DNA of 64,000 bases, from assembly GCA_037974335.1 (NCBI GenBank), contig CM075740.1, positions 13,785,071 to 13,849,070 of the forward strand, read 5' to 3'. The notes under the pieces are model-generated. The model did not search any database. It was given only the letters and a program-made list of their open reading frames with translations, and was not told the origin of the DNA. Source of the stretch: Prionace glauca (taxonomy: Eukaryota > Chordata > Chondrichthyes > Carcharhiniformes > Carcharhinidae). Position numbers and translations under genes: made by a program. Position 1 is the first letter of the stretch. Each line of letters begins with the position of its first letter. Positions 19,856 through 29,334 of this stretch are shown one piece after another.

Positions 19856-22714
19856 GTGGCTGGGAGAGAGTCGAGTGAAAGGAAAAGTATCAGGGAGAAG
19901 GTGGTTCTGAGGGACACTTGTGGGTTGAACTGTGTCTGTTTCAATGCTAGGAGTGTGGCAGGGAAAACGGATGAGCTTGGGGCCTTGATGTTTGTGAGGC
20001 AGTTAGATGTGGTGGCTGTAACGGAGACGTGGTTACGGGAGGGGCAGGACTGGCAGCTGAATGTTCCTGGGTACAAGTGTTTTAGGTGTGACAGAGGAGG
20101 GATGAAGAGAGGAGGAGGGGTGGCACTGTTAGTCAAGGAAAGCATCACAGTAGTGCAGAGGGAGGACGATAGGGAAGAGATAGGGATTGAGTCAGTGTGG
20201 GTGGAGTTGAGGAGTAAAAAGGGAGAGATCACATTGCTAGGGGTGTACTATAGGCCACCCAACAGCCCAAAGTCAGTGGAGGAAGGCATTTGCAGGGGCA
20301 TTTTGGACAGGTGCAGGAAGAACAGAGTGGTTGTAGTGGGTGATTTTAATTTTCCTGGAGTGAATTGGAGGGGGCCTAGAGCTGGGGGTATGGAGGGAGA
20401 GGAGTTTGTGAACTGTGTTATGGAAGGGTCGCTAGAACAGTATGTAACTAGCCCGACTAGGGGAGGGGCTATATTGGATCTAGTGTTGGGAAACGAACCT
20501 GGGCAGGTGGGTGAGGTAGAGGTAGGCGAACATGTGGCGAACAGTGATCACAAGTCCGTCTACTTTAGGATAAAAATGGAAAGGGACGAGTGCCGTCCGA
20601 GTGGGAGTGTGCTGAATTGGGGAAAGGCGAGCTATGGCAGGATTAGGAGGGAGCTGCAGCAAACTGATTGGGAGGGACTGTTAGCTGGCAAGTCCACGGT
20701 TGGCAAGTGGGAGGCATTTAGGGACAAAATGAAATGGTTGCAGGGGAGGTATGTTCCGGTTAAGCGAAAGGATGGGAAAGGAAGGATTAGACAGCCGTGG
20801 ATTACGGAGGATATTGAAGACTTGGTCAGGAAGAAGAGGGAGGCGTATGTTAGGTCAAAACAAATGGGTACGGAGAGTGCGCTGGAAGAATACAGCGAGA
20901 GTAGGAGGGAGCTAAAAAGGGGAATTAGAAGGGCAAAGAGAGGGCATGAGATGGCTTTGGCTGGTAGGATTAAGGAAAATCCAAAGGCATTTTATTCCTA
21001 TATCAGAGGCAAGAGAGTAGTTAGAGGGAAAATTGGTCCTCTTAGGGACAAGAGTGGTGAGTTGTGTATTGAGTCGGAGGGGATGGGGGAGCTCCTGAAT
21101 GAATACTTTGCGTCGGTATTCACAAAGGAGAGGGGTTCGGAATCGTGTGGTCTCTTGGAGGGAGTGGAGGTTTATTTGCAGGATATAGTTATTACGAGAG
21201 AGGAAGTGCTAGGGCTTTTAGGTAGCGTAAAGACGGATAAAGCTCCGGGGCCTGATGGTATTTATCCCAGGCTGCTTAGGGAGGCGAAACATGAAATTGC
21301 TGGGCCTCTGGCGCAAATCTTTGTCTCTTCTTTGGACACAGGTGAGGTCCCAGAAGACTGGAGGGTAGCAAATGTGGTCCCGTTGTTCAAAAAAGGCAGG
21401 AGGGATAACCCTGGGAATTATAGACCGGTGAGTTTGACGTCGGTGGTAGGGAAGTTAATGGAAAAAATACTTAGGGGTAGGATGTATGAGCATTTGGAGC
21501 GTTGCGATCTGATTAGGGATACGCAACATGGCTTTGTTAGAGGGAGGTCTTGCCTTACGAATCTGGTGGAATTCTTTGAGGAGGTGACAAAAACGGTTGA
21601 CGATGGGAGAACCGTTGATGTCATCTATATGGATTTCAGTAAGGCGTTTGACAAAGTCCCTCACGGTAGGCTGGTAGAAAAGGTTAAGGCGCATGGGATA
21701 CGAGGCAAGGTAGCTAGGTGGATTGAGAACTGGCTGGGAAATAGGAGACAGAGGGTAGTTGTGGAAGGGACCTTGTCGGGCTGGAGGTCAGTGACCAGTG
21801 GTGTGCCGCAGGGCTCAGTACTGGGACCTCTCCTCTTTGTAGTCTACATAAATGACTTGGAAGAGGGCGTAGGTGGTGTGATTAGCAAGTTTGCTGATGA
21901 CACCAAGATGGCAGGGTTGGCGGGTACGGAACTGGATTGTCAGGTGATACAACAGGATATAGATAGGTTGGTGCAGTGGGCAGATAGGTGGCAGATGGCA
22001 TTTAATCCTGACAAATGCGAGGTGATGCATTTTGGACGGAATAATGCAGAGAGGAGCTATGAGATTAAAGGGAGGCCGATTAGGAGTATTGACATACAGA
22101 GGGACCTGGGAGTGCAGGTTCACAAATCCATGAAGGTTGCATCACAAGTGGAGAAGGTCGTTAGGAAGGCTTATGGGATGTTGGCCTTTATAGGAAGGGG
22201 CATAGAGTATAAAAGCTGCTGTCTAATGCTTCAGTTGTACAGAACGTTGGTTAGACCGCATTTGGAGTACTGCGTCCAGTTCTGGTCACCTTACTACCGG
22301 AAGGACGTGGAGTCTCTGGAAAGGGTGCAGAGGAGGTTTACCAGGATGTTGCCTGGCATGGGGGGACTGGGTTACGAGGAGAGGTTGAAGAAACTGGGAC
22401 TATTCTCCTTGGAAAGGCGGAGATTGAGAGGGGACATGATAGAAGTATATAAGATAATGAAGGGAATGGATAGAGTTAATAGTGAGAGACTGCTCCCTAG
22501 ACTGGATACAAACACGAGAGGTCATCATTTAAGGGTGAGGGGGGAGAGGTATAATTTGGAGGTGAGAGGAAGGTTCTTTACGCAGAGAGTTGTAGGGGTC
22601 TGGAACGCGCTACCGAGTAGGGTGGTGGAGGCAGGAACATTGGACTCTTTTAAGATGCAGTTAGATAGGCACATGAGTGAAACGAGAATGGAGGGATATG
22701 GTAGGGGATATTAA
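19856..22714 (+). CDS. CR1-clade LINE ORF2: endonuclease and reverse transcriptase, uninterrupted
   Basis: An open frame of 952 codons encodes a non-LTR retrotransposon protein that nicks target DNA and reverse-transcribes its own RNA in place. The N-terminal endonuclease shows N30 (FNAR), E57 (TETWL), D163/N165 (VVGDFNFPGVNW) and S230-D231-H232. The reverse transcriptase shows TDKAPGPDGI, NYRPVSLTS, D593 (YMDFSKAFDKV), GVPQGSVLGPLLF and F679-A-D681-D682. The CR1-type tail runs HLEYCVQFWSP, LERVQRRFTRMLPG, YEERLKKLGLFSLERR and FFTQRVVGVWNALPSRVVEA. All key catalytic residues are present. The frame is open upstream of the listed start, which is a GTG, so the true start and 5' end are uncertain and the element may be 5'-truncated. 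Its condition contrasts with every other LINE here, so it is young. Confidence 0.93.
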   Translation: MAGRESSERKSIREKVVLRDTCGLNCVCFNARSVAGKTDELGALMFVRQLDVVAVTETWLREGQDWQLNVPGYKCFRCDRGGMKRGGGVALLVKESITVVQREDDREEIGIESVWVELRSKKGEITLLGVYYRPPNSPKSVEEGICRGILDRCRKNRVVVVGDFNFPGVNWRGPRAGGMEGEEFVNCVMEGSLEQYVTSPTRGGAILDLVLGNEPGQVGEVEVGEHVANSDHKSVYFRIKMERDECRPSGSVLNWGKASYGRIRRELQQTDWEGLLAGKSTVGKWEAFRDKMKWLQGRYVPVKRKDGKGRIRQPWITEDIEDLVRKKREAYVRSKQMGTESALEEYSESRRELKRGIRRAKRGHEMALAGRIKENPKAFYSYIRGKRVVRGKIGPLRDKSGELCIESEGMGELLNEYFASVFTKERGSESCGLLEGVEVYLQDIVITREEVLGLLGSVKTDKAPGPDGIYPRLLREAKHEIAGPLAQIFVSSLDTGEVPEDWRVANVVPLFKKGRRDNPGNYRPVSLTSVVGKLMEKILRGRMYEHLERCDLIRDTQHGFVRGRSCLTNLVEFFEEVTKTVDDGRTVDVIYMDFSKAFDKVPHGRLVEKVKAHGIRGKVARWIENWLGNRRQRVVVEGTLSGWRSVTSGVPQGSVLGPLLFVVYINDLEEGVGGVISKFADDTKMAGLAGTELDCQVIQQDIDRLVQWADRWQMAFNPDKCEVMHFGRNNAERSYEIKGRPIRSIDIQRDLGVQVHKSMKVASQVEKVVRKAYGMLAFIGRGIEYKSCCLMLQLYRTLVRPHLEYCVQFWSPYYRKDVESLERVQRRFTRMLPGMGGLGYEERLKKLGLFSLERRRLRGDMIEVYKIMKGMDRVNSERLLPRLDTNTRGHHLRVRGERYNLEVRGRFFTQRVVGVWNALPSRVVEAGTLDSFKMQLDRHMSETRMEGYGRGY

Positions 22715-22913
22715 ATAGGGTTAAACCTCGGGAGACACCGGAAAGGCAGGCTGTAAGATTAATATTTTGACTTTATTCCACAGGTGGAGGTCCACCTCGT
22801 GTCAAACGAGGGGCATTCACACGGCGGGTCGTGCCTGGGCTGCTCTTGGAAGTTCCAGGAGTGGCCTAGAACTTCGTGTCGGTGTGTGTGCTTGATCCTG
22901 GACCGGTAGATGG
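22715..22913 (+). mobile_element. 3' UTR of the intact LINE
   Basis: This non-coding stretch follows the ORF2 stop and runs up to the SINE-like block. It includes TTTGACTTTATTCCACAGGT. Whether the LINE ends here or at the TTGTTCT tail near 23236 cannot be settled from one copy. Confidence 0.5.
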
Positions 22914-23236
22914 GCGCCGCAACAGCTCAGTGACTAGCACTGCTGGCTGTGCAGGCACATGGATTTGGGCCTGTGTCTGTGGGAGTTTGCTCATTCTCCC
23001 TGTGGTTGCGTGGGTTTCCTCCGGGCGCTCCGGTTTCCTCCCACACCCCAAAAATGTGCTCTCAGGCTAATCGGTTTTTACCAAATCGACACTATTTCTT
23101 CCCTGAATCTGACTGAGTAGGGTTCCATTCGTAGCCATGCAGGGTAGAATAGGTGTAGGGTGATGTGGCGGCGCGGGCTCGTTGGGCCGAAGGGCCTGTT
23201 TCCCGTGCTGGATTGTTCTTTGTTCTTTGTTCTTTA
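22914..23236 (+). mobile_element. SINE with (TTGTTCT)n tail, joined to the LINE 3' end
   Basis: It contains CAGTGACTAGCACTGCTGGC, the core CGTGGGTTTCCTCC-like region as TGCGTGGGTTTCCTCCGGGC, CCCCAAAAATGTGCT and the 3' end GCTCGTTGGGCCGAAGGGCC. It closes with about three copies of TTGTTCT. The same subfamily is found at 31193-31521 (plus) and 43738-44100 (minus). Confidence 0.75.
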
Positions 23237-23380
23237 ATCACCTTTTGATTTAATGTTTTAAGTTTCCATTCGACTTTGATTTTTGTTTGCCCCCCCCCTT
23301 CCTTCTTGGGGGGCTGCCCCTCTTAATTTGTCCCTAAGTTAATTTGAGTTCGTTTTACTTGTTGGGTCGTTGAAAGAACT
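23237..23380 (+). repeat. 3' part of the 18.1 kb unknown repeat
   Basis: From TTTTGATTTAATGTTTTAAG through CTCTTAATTTGTCCCTAAGT to GTTGGGTCGTTGAAAGAAC this matches about 18341-18505. It begins directly after the TTGTTCT tail of the SINE, so the GC-rich 5' part is missing here. Confidence 0.7.
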
Positions 23381-23399
23381 ATCAAATAAGAATCTGTCG

Positions 23400-23575
23400 C
23401 TGTTCGAAGGCATTTCTGTAAATACAAGGAAAACATCAAATAAAGTCAAAGAGCTGAGAGCACAGATAGACACATGGAAACATGGTATCGTAACTATAAC
23501 GGAAACTTGGCTTATAAACGGGCAATAATGGCAGCTCAACATCCCTGGATTTGCAGTTTTAATGCAAGATACAGA
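23400..23575 (+). mobile_element. LINE endonuclease fragment
   Basis: In one frame the peptide reads SVNTRKTSNKVKELRAQIDT, then IVTITETWLINGQ, a stop, then WQLNIPGFAV. This parallels NARSVAGKTDELGAL ... VAVTETWLREGQDWQLNVPG of the intact LINE. It is a short 5' part of a related CR1-like element, in the same orientation as the intact copy. Confidence 0.7.
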
Positions 23576-23826
23576 GAGGGGTCAAAAATGGAGTTAAACA
23601 ACAAACAGCAGTGTTTATTTAAAGTAGAAGAAAAATAATAAAACACTATAAAAACAATGGCATAGCTCGGCAAAATAACATTGGGCACACAGATGCTCAA
23701 AGACTGAATCCGATACACTGCTGAGACACTCAATTCCCAAACAACCATGAACTACTGTTCAAATCTCGCCAGTGATTATCACAGTGTACAACTTACTAAT
23801 GGCCTTCAGTTCAGCAAAGTAAACAA

Positions 23827-23925
23827 ACACGTTCCATGATGCACCAGGTACATGAGATGCATCTACTGGTGTAGTATTAGATGACAGTGATAAAATTCGA
23901 GCTGACAGATGCAGAACAAAGTATC
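23827..23925. repeat. short interspersed module shared with 4.9 kb
   Basis: This is the second copy of the module at 4897-5003. Here it lies directly beside the Penelope-like block. Confidence 0.5.
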
Positions 23926-23934
23926 TGTATTTGG

Positions 23935-24720
23935 TCTCTACAATATAGAATAGATCGCATTGGGAGCAGTGCATGCAATAGACCAGATCAAAGGAGGTGC
24001 ATGTGAAGCGCTGCTTCATCAGAAAAGAGTGCTTGGGCCCTGGGATAGTGACCAGGAAGGAAGTAGAGATGCAGGTGTTGCACCTTCTACGATTGCACAG
24101 GGAGAAGTCATTGATGGGCACGAGTATTGGTTGTGATGGAGGAGTGCACCAGGGTGTCCCGGAAGGAATGGCACCTGCGAAATGTTGTCAGGAGTAGTGA
24201 TGTTGACTGGTGGCATCATGTTGGAGTTAGCTGAAATGACGGAGGATTATTCTTCCAACTTAGAGGCTGGTGGAGTGAAAGTGAAGGCAATGGGGAGCCT
24301 GGAGGGGAGAGCAGTGGCCCAGAGATGGGTCAGACACAGTTGAATACCCCGTCAACCACTGTGGGAGAAAAACCACGATTTCAAAAGTTGGAAGACATAC
24401 CAACAGCACCTTTTTAGAGAGTGACATCATCAGGTCAGACATGGTGGAAGGAAAGGACTCCTGAGAATGGAATGGAGTCTTTACAGGATGTGGGGTATGA
24501 AGAGCTGTAGTGAAGGTAGTCTTTGGTGGCTGGGCTTTTAATGGATATTGATGGAGAGTCTATCCCCAAATTCAGAGACAAGGAGGTCAAGGAAGTAAGG
24601 CGAAGTGTCAGAGATGGACCACGTATAAGTGATAGCGGTGGTGAAATTGGAAGAGATGTTGACTTATTTTCCGAGTCCACAGACAAGGTCTTTAAGTAAC
24701 ACCGAAATAGTCATTGATGG
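23935..24720 (-). mobile_element. Penelope-like element remnant (RT end plus GIY-YIG region)
   Basis: The minus strand reads SPATKDYLHYSSSYPTSCKD and SIPFSGVLSFHHV from the region after the reverse transcriptase. Next come CNRRRCNTCI, RFTCTSFDLVYCMHCSQCD and LFYIVETK, the approach to a GIY-YIG nuclease domain. Penelope-like elements carry this nuclease at their C terminus. The copy is broken and old. Confidence 0.75.
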
Positions 24721-25343
24721 ACCCGGTGAGGGGGTGCGGGGAGTATATCCAGTGGCGGAAATGCCCATCCCACCAGTTTTCTGCCCACTCCGATCTCGCC
24801 GCCATAAGGTGAGGAGCGGGCGGGTGCCAGAATAGGCAGACCACTGGCCATTTTACAATGACAATCTAAGATTCAATTCGGCTTGTTATCAGGCCCCTTG
24901 CTGATAATAACAAACTGTCCACGCCGTCATACGTTTGTCATGGGTAGCAGGGCGAAAAGAGGGAAGCCCTGTTTGTAATGGTTAAAGCCGATAGGAAGGG
25001 AACGGGCCGCTCTTCGGGGGCTGCCCTTCGTCACTTACAGGGTAGCCCCGCCTCTTACCTTATACTACCTTCACTTTTCCTCCCTCTTACACAGGCCGTT
25101 GCCCCTCTCCATAACGGTCCCAAACTCACCCGACCCAAGACCTCCGACAGAGCTGCTCCTGGAACGAGGCCTTCAGCTTCACTATTTGGCCACAGTGCCG
25201 CCAGCTGCCACTCACGTCCATTTGGCCTTACCTGAACTAATGGCGCTGCCAGCCAGTCGCACTGAGCGGCAGGTCCAGATGGTGAGACTTCCGCCCGGAA
25301 GATAAAGTTGACCCTCGGAAGTAAACGCTGCTAAATGTAGCTT
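23969..25343. repeat. 1.37 kb direct repeat, copy 2 (downstream of IgL gene 1)
   Basis: This is the collinear partner of 8441-9812, in the same orientation and with the same internal junction from Penelope-like sequence into GC-rich sequence (about 24.72 kb). Shared right-hand words include GAGCTGCTCC, TTCACTATTTGGCCAC and CGCTGCTAAATGTAG. Gene 1 lies between the copies. Confidence 0.75.
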
Positions 25344-25471
25344 GGCTTCACGCCAACGTTTTATTTCTGGGGGCGTTGACTTGTCCGAACATTCTCCAGC
25401 CCAGCCCCCGCCCGCACTGATCTCGTTTGTTTGAGCCAGAGCCTAGAAACCGGGCAGAAACATTTCCAAAT

Positions 25472-25800
25472 TTTAACGGTGGCACAGTGGTTAGAACTGC
25501 TGTCTCACAGTGCCAGGGAGCCGGGTTCAACACCAGCGTCGGGTTACTATGTGGAGTTTGCATATTCTCTCCGTGTCTAAGTGGATTTCCTCCAGGTTCT
25601 CCATTTCCCTCCCACAGCCCAAAGAAGTGTAGCATAGATTGATTGCAATGCTAAATTGACCCTAGGGTCTGGGGGATTAGCAGGGTAAATAATTGGGATT
25701 ACGGATATGGGGCCTTGCTGGGATTGTGGTTGGTACAGACTCGACGGGCCGAATGGCCTTCTTCTGCACTGTAGCGATTCTCTCGACTCTCGAAAGAGAT
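25472..25800 (+). mobile_element. V-SINE-like SINE
   Basis: It starts GGTGGCACAGTGGTTAGAAC with a B-box-like GGGTTCAACACC. It then runs TGTGGAGTTTGCATATTCTC, CTCCCACAGCCCAAAG and GCTAAATTGACC, ending GACGGGCCGAATGGCC and CTGCACTGTAGCGATTCTC. It is moderately diverged and apparently full length. Confidence 0.85.
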
Positions 25801-25911
25801 GAGAATCGGTTAACTGATTTAATCTCGTCCCGAAGCTGGGCCAGCCCTTCTGGGCCCAAATCATAGAGATCTTGCTTCACTTTTGGGAGGGGTCTCTCTC
25901 ACACTCATAGA

Positions 25912-26370
25912 GTAGGGTGGTACAACATGATTTTCCTCTCCATGTGTCTTTAAATACAATGAACGGCCTTGTCATGTCTGCTCCCTGCTCGGTACGTAGA
26001 TGAGGAGCCTAACTTCGCCAGTATCTCTCTATTGGTTGGCATCATAGGAGGGGATTCAATGTTGGCCTCACCGACGTCATCCTCCGATTCGTCCTAACCA
26101 GTCGTGGTTTAAAGCTTATAATTTTTAACAGTTGGTCACCTTGCTGGTAGGGTGGTGCAACATGACTTTTCTCTACAAAAGTCATTAAACACAATGAACG
26201 TTGTTGTCAAGTCTATTCCCTGCTCTGCAAGTGGACGGGTGAAAGAGGACTCTAACTTCGCCAGTATATATCTATTGGTTGACAGTATATTATAGGATTC
26301 AACTGCCCCTCACGTCACGCTCCAATTCATCCTCATTGCTCCTTATCATCGCGTTAGGTAGCATTGGGAC
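25912..26370. repeat. two tandem copies of an about 235-bp unit
   Basis: AGGGTGGTACAACATGA (25914) recurs as AGGGTGGTGCAACATGA (26150). Further shared words follow in the same order: AATGAACG, CTAACTTCGCCAGTATCTC / ATA and TCTATTGGTTG. The pair lies on the 3' side of the Ty3/gypsy fossil and may belong to its terminal repeat, but this is inference. Confidence 0.55.
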
Positions 26371-26439
26371 AGACCATTGTCTGCTGATTGCCTTCTCAGA
26401 TGTCATATTGTTTTATCACAGCGTTTGCTTTCTCAACTG

Positions 26440-26960
26440 ATCTTGCATCTCGGTTACATAATCTATTTTCCAAACATGGACGGGCCATCGAACTGGGCTT
26501 TTAAGCCCTGACTGAAAGTTTCAGGCCCTGCTGTGTATGTCAGCTTGTTTTATCATAGCTATCTGGGGGATTTTCGAGTGTTCATGGGCCAAATCGCAGG
26601 ATCTCTTGGTTCGCTCCTGCAGCATGGCTATCTGTCTCATGTGGTGACTTCCATCATATGTTCTAACCACCTTTCCTTGATTAGTTTCAGAGACCCTCAC
26701 ACTTGGTTACCGTAAACTACTTCAAGTGGAGCCATTGGGATTATCGCTGATGGCGAACAGAAGAAATCATAAGCCTTTATCCCACGCATGTTGGCATCCG
26801 TAGCAATATGCCCTGAAGTTTGTTTTTGCGACCTGGTAGTACCGGCCTAATGCCGGCTGACATTGTGGGTGATATGCCGAAAATTTCAACTGGGTCACGT
26901 CCAAATTACCCATGAATTGCTGGAATAGCGTGGATTTAAATTTGAGCATTGGTCTGAATA
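26440..26960 (-). mobile_element. Ty3/gypsy-like LTR retrotransposon fossil (integrase end of pol)
   Basis: Minus-strand peptides match the integrase core and its C-terminal side in Ty3/gypsy elements (FKSTLFQQFMGNL, FSAYHPQCQPALGRYYQ). It is a broken, old, partial copy. The tandem pair at 25.9-26.4 kb on its 3' side may include part of its LTR. Confidence 0.65.
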
Positions 26961-26967
26961 AATCTCA

Positions 26968-27047
26968 TTGATGTTACTGAATGGTGGAGCAGGCTCTAGG
27001 GGTCAGATGGCCTACTCCTGCTCCTAGTTCTTATGTTCTTATGATCT
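26968..27047 (+). mobile_element. CR1-like LINE, extreme 3' end
   Basis: Only the terminal segment is present: TGGTGGAGCAGGCTCTAGGG, GGCCTACTCCTGCTCCTA and a TTCTTATG tail (GTTCTTATGTTCTTATGATC). This is the reverse complement of the ending seen at 618-680. Confidence 0.8.
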
Positions 27048-27747
27048 TAAAAGGTCAGTCATGTCTCTGGGAGGAAAAATAAAGTTTAAATGTACATATG
27101 GAGGACAGTCCATTGAAAGACATTCGGATGGAAAAAGATCTCTGGTGGAATTTACTGCTCCTGTTACCTGGAGGTTTACAGAAACTGGAATACAATGGCC
27201 ATCCTAGGCTCGATGCCTGCAAATTTAAAAACTAATAAGGACAGATGTAGAGAAAGCGTTTTGAGCGCAAGCTGATGTGAATAAAACGAATAATTCCTCA
27301 TGTCATCGGTTAATTTGTGTGAATAATATAATAATAATATCAATTCTGATTCTATTGTTGTACGTTCCAAACTGGTTTGCGATAACAAATATTATTGTTC
27401 AAAGTCGAGGCCTAAGCAACTCAGCCCAAAAGAACTCAGGACAGTGGGAGCCTCACAAGCCCAAGCAAGAGAAAGGCGACCCTGACAAAACAGGCCATTA
27501 ATTTAGACAGTGAGCAGAGGGGTTGATTTGCTTTGATTCTACAGAAGCCCGGCCACAATTTGGATTGAAACCAAGAAATGACCAACCTCCAATTATCTAT
27601 AAAGAAGTAGGAGATGAAACATTCAGGCCTGCATTTTTTTTCTCAAGGATTAATAACGGCGTAATTTGTTTCTTTATTATTCGATTCATAATGCAAATAC
27701 AAGCGTTATTGTTAGAACTCATTTTTGCAAGTGTGCATGCGTCTTTG
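27048..27747. other. intergenic DNA, nothing recognised
   Basis: AT-rich; no gene or named repeat identified. Confidence 0.4.
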
Positions 27748-28395
27748 TGTTTGAAGGAGAATCTCCAAGCCATGTTTGGTACCTTCCTGGAAGTGTATCG
27801 AAGAATTAATCTCAGTTTCAACCTCAGGAAGACTTAAGTTCTTTACCGATCCACTCCAAAATAAAATGTAATCTTACCCTTCATCAAGATCAATGGAGAC
27901 ACTCTCCCAAATGTGAAACATTTCCCCTATGTGGGGACAAACCTCTCACCTAAGGTTGCCATTAACATAGAAACCCAACATGGTATTCCATCTGTGAGCG
28001 CCGCCTTCAGACACTTAATGATGACAGAGATTGATGTCCGTGACATCGATGCTGATATTATGATCCTCATGTACAAGGCAGTCATCCTCCCAACTCTGGA
28101 CTACGTAAAGATGCCGCCGCAGGACCCTGGAATGGTGCCATCAATGCTGTCTGAGATAAATGCTCCATATCAACCAGGAGGGCAGGCATGCTAACATCAG
28201 CGTCCTTGGAAGAGTCAAGAGCAGCAGCATCGAGGCCATGATCATCTGAAGCCAACTCCACTCAGAGAGCATGTGTTTAGCAAGCCAGAGTTCTGACAGC
28301 CAAAGTAAATTTACTCCATCGAGCCCAAGGAAGGCACTTGAACAAAACGAAGACAAAGGAAGTGTTTCAAAATCACCCTAAATTCTTGCCTCAAG
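27748..28395 (+). mobile_element. LINE fragment, distinct family (RT C-terminal side)
   Basis: Peptides ENLQAMFGTFLEVYRRINLS, VKHFPYVGTNLSPKVAINIE and TQHGIPSVSAAFRHLM, then LMYKAVILPTLDY, match the region after the reverse transcriptase in a fish and shark LINE family different from the CR1-like ones. It continues at 28986 after two SINEs. A second copy lies at 50.1-50.8 kb. Confidence 0.7.
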
Positions 28396-28397
28396 AA

Positions 28398-28712
28398 ATA
28401 GAAACATAGAAACCTGATAGCACAGGAAGAGGCCGACCACAATCCCACCCAGGTCCTACCCCCATATCCACCCACTAATCCCACTAACTTACACATCTCA
28501 GTACACTAAGGGCAATTATACCATCGCCAATCAACTAACCCCCACATCTTCGGACTGTGGGAGGAAACAGGAGTATCCAGATGAAACCCACGCAGACATG
28601 AGAAGAATGTGAAAACTCCAAACAGACAGTGACCCAAGCCGGGAATCGAACCCAGGTCGCTGGAGCTGTGAAGCAGCAGTGCTAACCACTGTGCTACCGT
28701 GCCACCCCACAT
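28398..28712 (-). mobile_element. V-SINE-like SINE inserted in a LINE
   Basis: The plus strand shows the complement: CACATCTTCGGACTGTGGGA, AACCCACGCAGACATGAG, CCCAAGCCGGGAATCGAACC and CACTGTGCTACCGTGCCACC. It is well preserved. Together with the next SINE it splits the LINE at 27.7-29.3 kb. Confidence 0.9.
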
Positions 28713-28713
28713 T

Positions 28714-28985
28714 GCTGTGGCTCTCGAGTCACACGTAGGCCAGACCGGGTAAGGACGACGGTTTTCCTTCCCTCAAGGACGTTAGTGAACCAGATGGGTT
28801 TTTCCGACAATCGACAATCATTTCATAGTCATCAGTAGATTCTTAATTCCAGATATTTTTTATTGAATTCAAACTCCACCATCTGCTGTGGTGGGATTTG
28901 AACCCAAGTCCCCAGAACATTAACTGAGTTTCTGGATTAAAAGTCTAGCGATAATACTGCTAGGCTATCGCCTCCTCGCACGTAA
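28714..28985 (-). mobile_element. HE1-like tRNA-derived SINE inserted in a LINE
   Basis: Read on the minus strand it runs from GAGGAGGCGATAGCCTAG through the B-box-like GGGTTCAAATCCC to CCACAGCAGATGGTGGAATT, AACCCATCTGGTTCACTAAC and GTCCTTACCCGGTCTGGCC. This is the second shark SINE type; full-length order is seen at 47255-47605. The name HE1 is from memory. Confidence 0.8.
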
Positions 28986-29255
28986 CATCCCGTATGTAAC
29001 AGGAATGGAAATGGAGCACAGCTGTAAATGCCCACGAGACCCTTGTTCTAAAGAGGCCAACCTGAAGGAGTCTCGAGAACACTCGACAGCAAGAGGAGAT
29101 CCAGAAAAGGAACCTGAGAAGGGAATGCCAGTCATTTCGAGCCCAAGGAGCAATGCCACCTCCCAGATGTACCTGCAGATGTGGGGTCGGAGAAGTGACT
29201 CTAGGATTGTGTTCGTTAAACATGCAAGGAGCCACAATACTCATGACCATTGAGG
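28986..29255 (+). mobile_element. 3' end of the interrupted LINE (zinc-finger-like C terminus)
   Basis: The frame ending at 29253 reads MYLQMWGRRSDSRIVFVKHA and then RSHNTHD. This recalls the C-terminal CxxCGRxCxSRIGLxxHxRxH motif of this LINE family, with the first cysteines lost. It resumes the copy broken off at 28395. Confidence 0.6.
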
Positions 29256-29334
29256 TGGTGTTTCTTCAGTTGACGATCATACTTGCTAGCGAGTGATCAC
29301 CAAAAATAAAGGAAAATTCTGAAACTGTCTCCCG

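Noticed and set aside
19819-20232. Minus-strand frame of 137 codons opposite the LINE endonuclease
   Set aside because: Antisense shadow of the purine-rich LINE coding strand.
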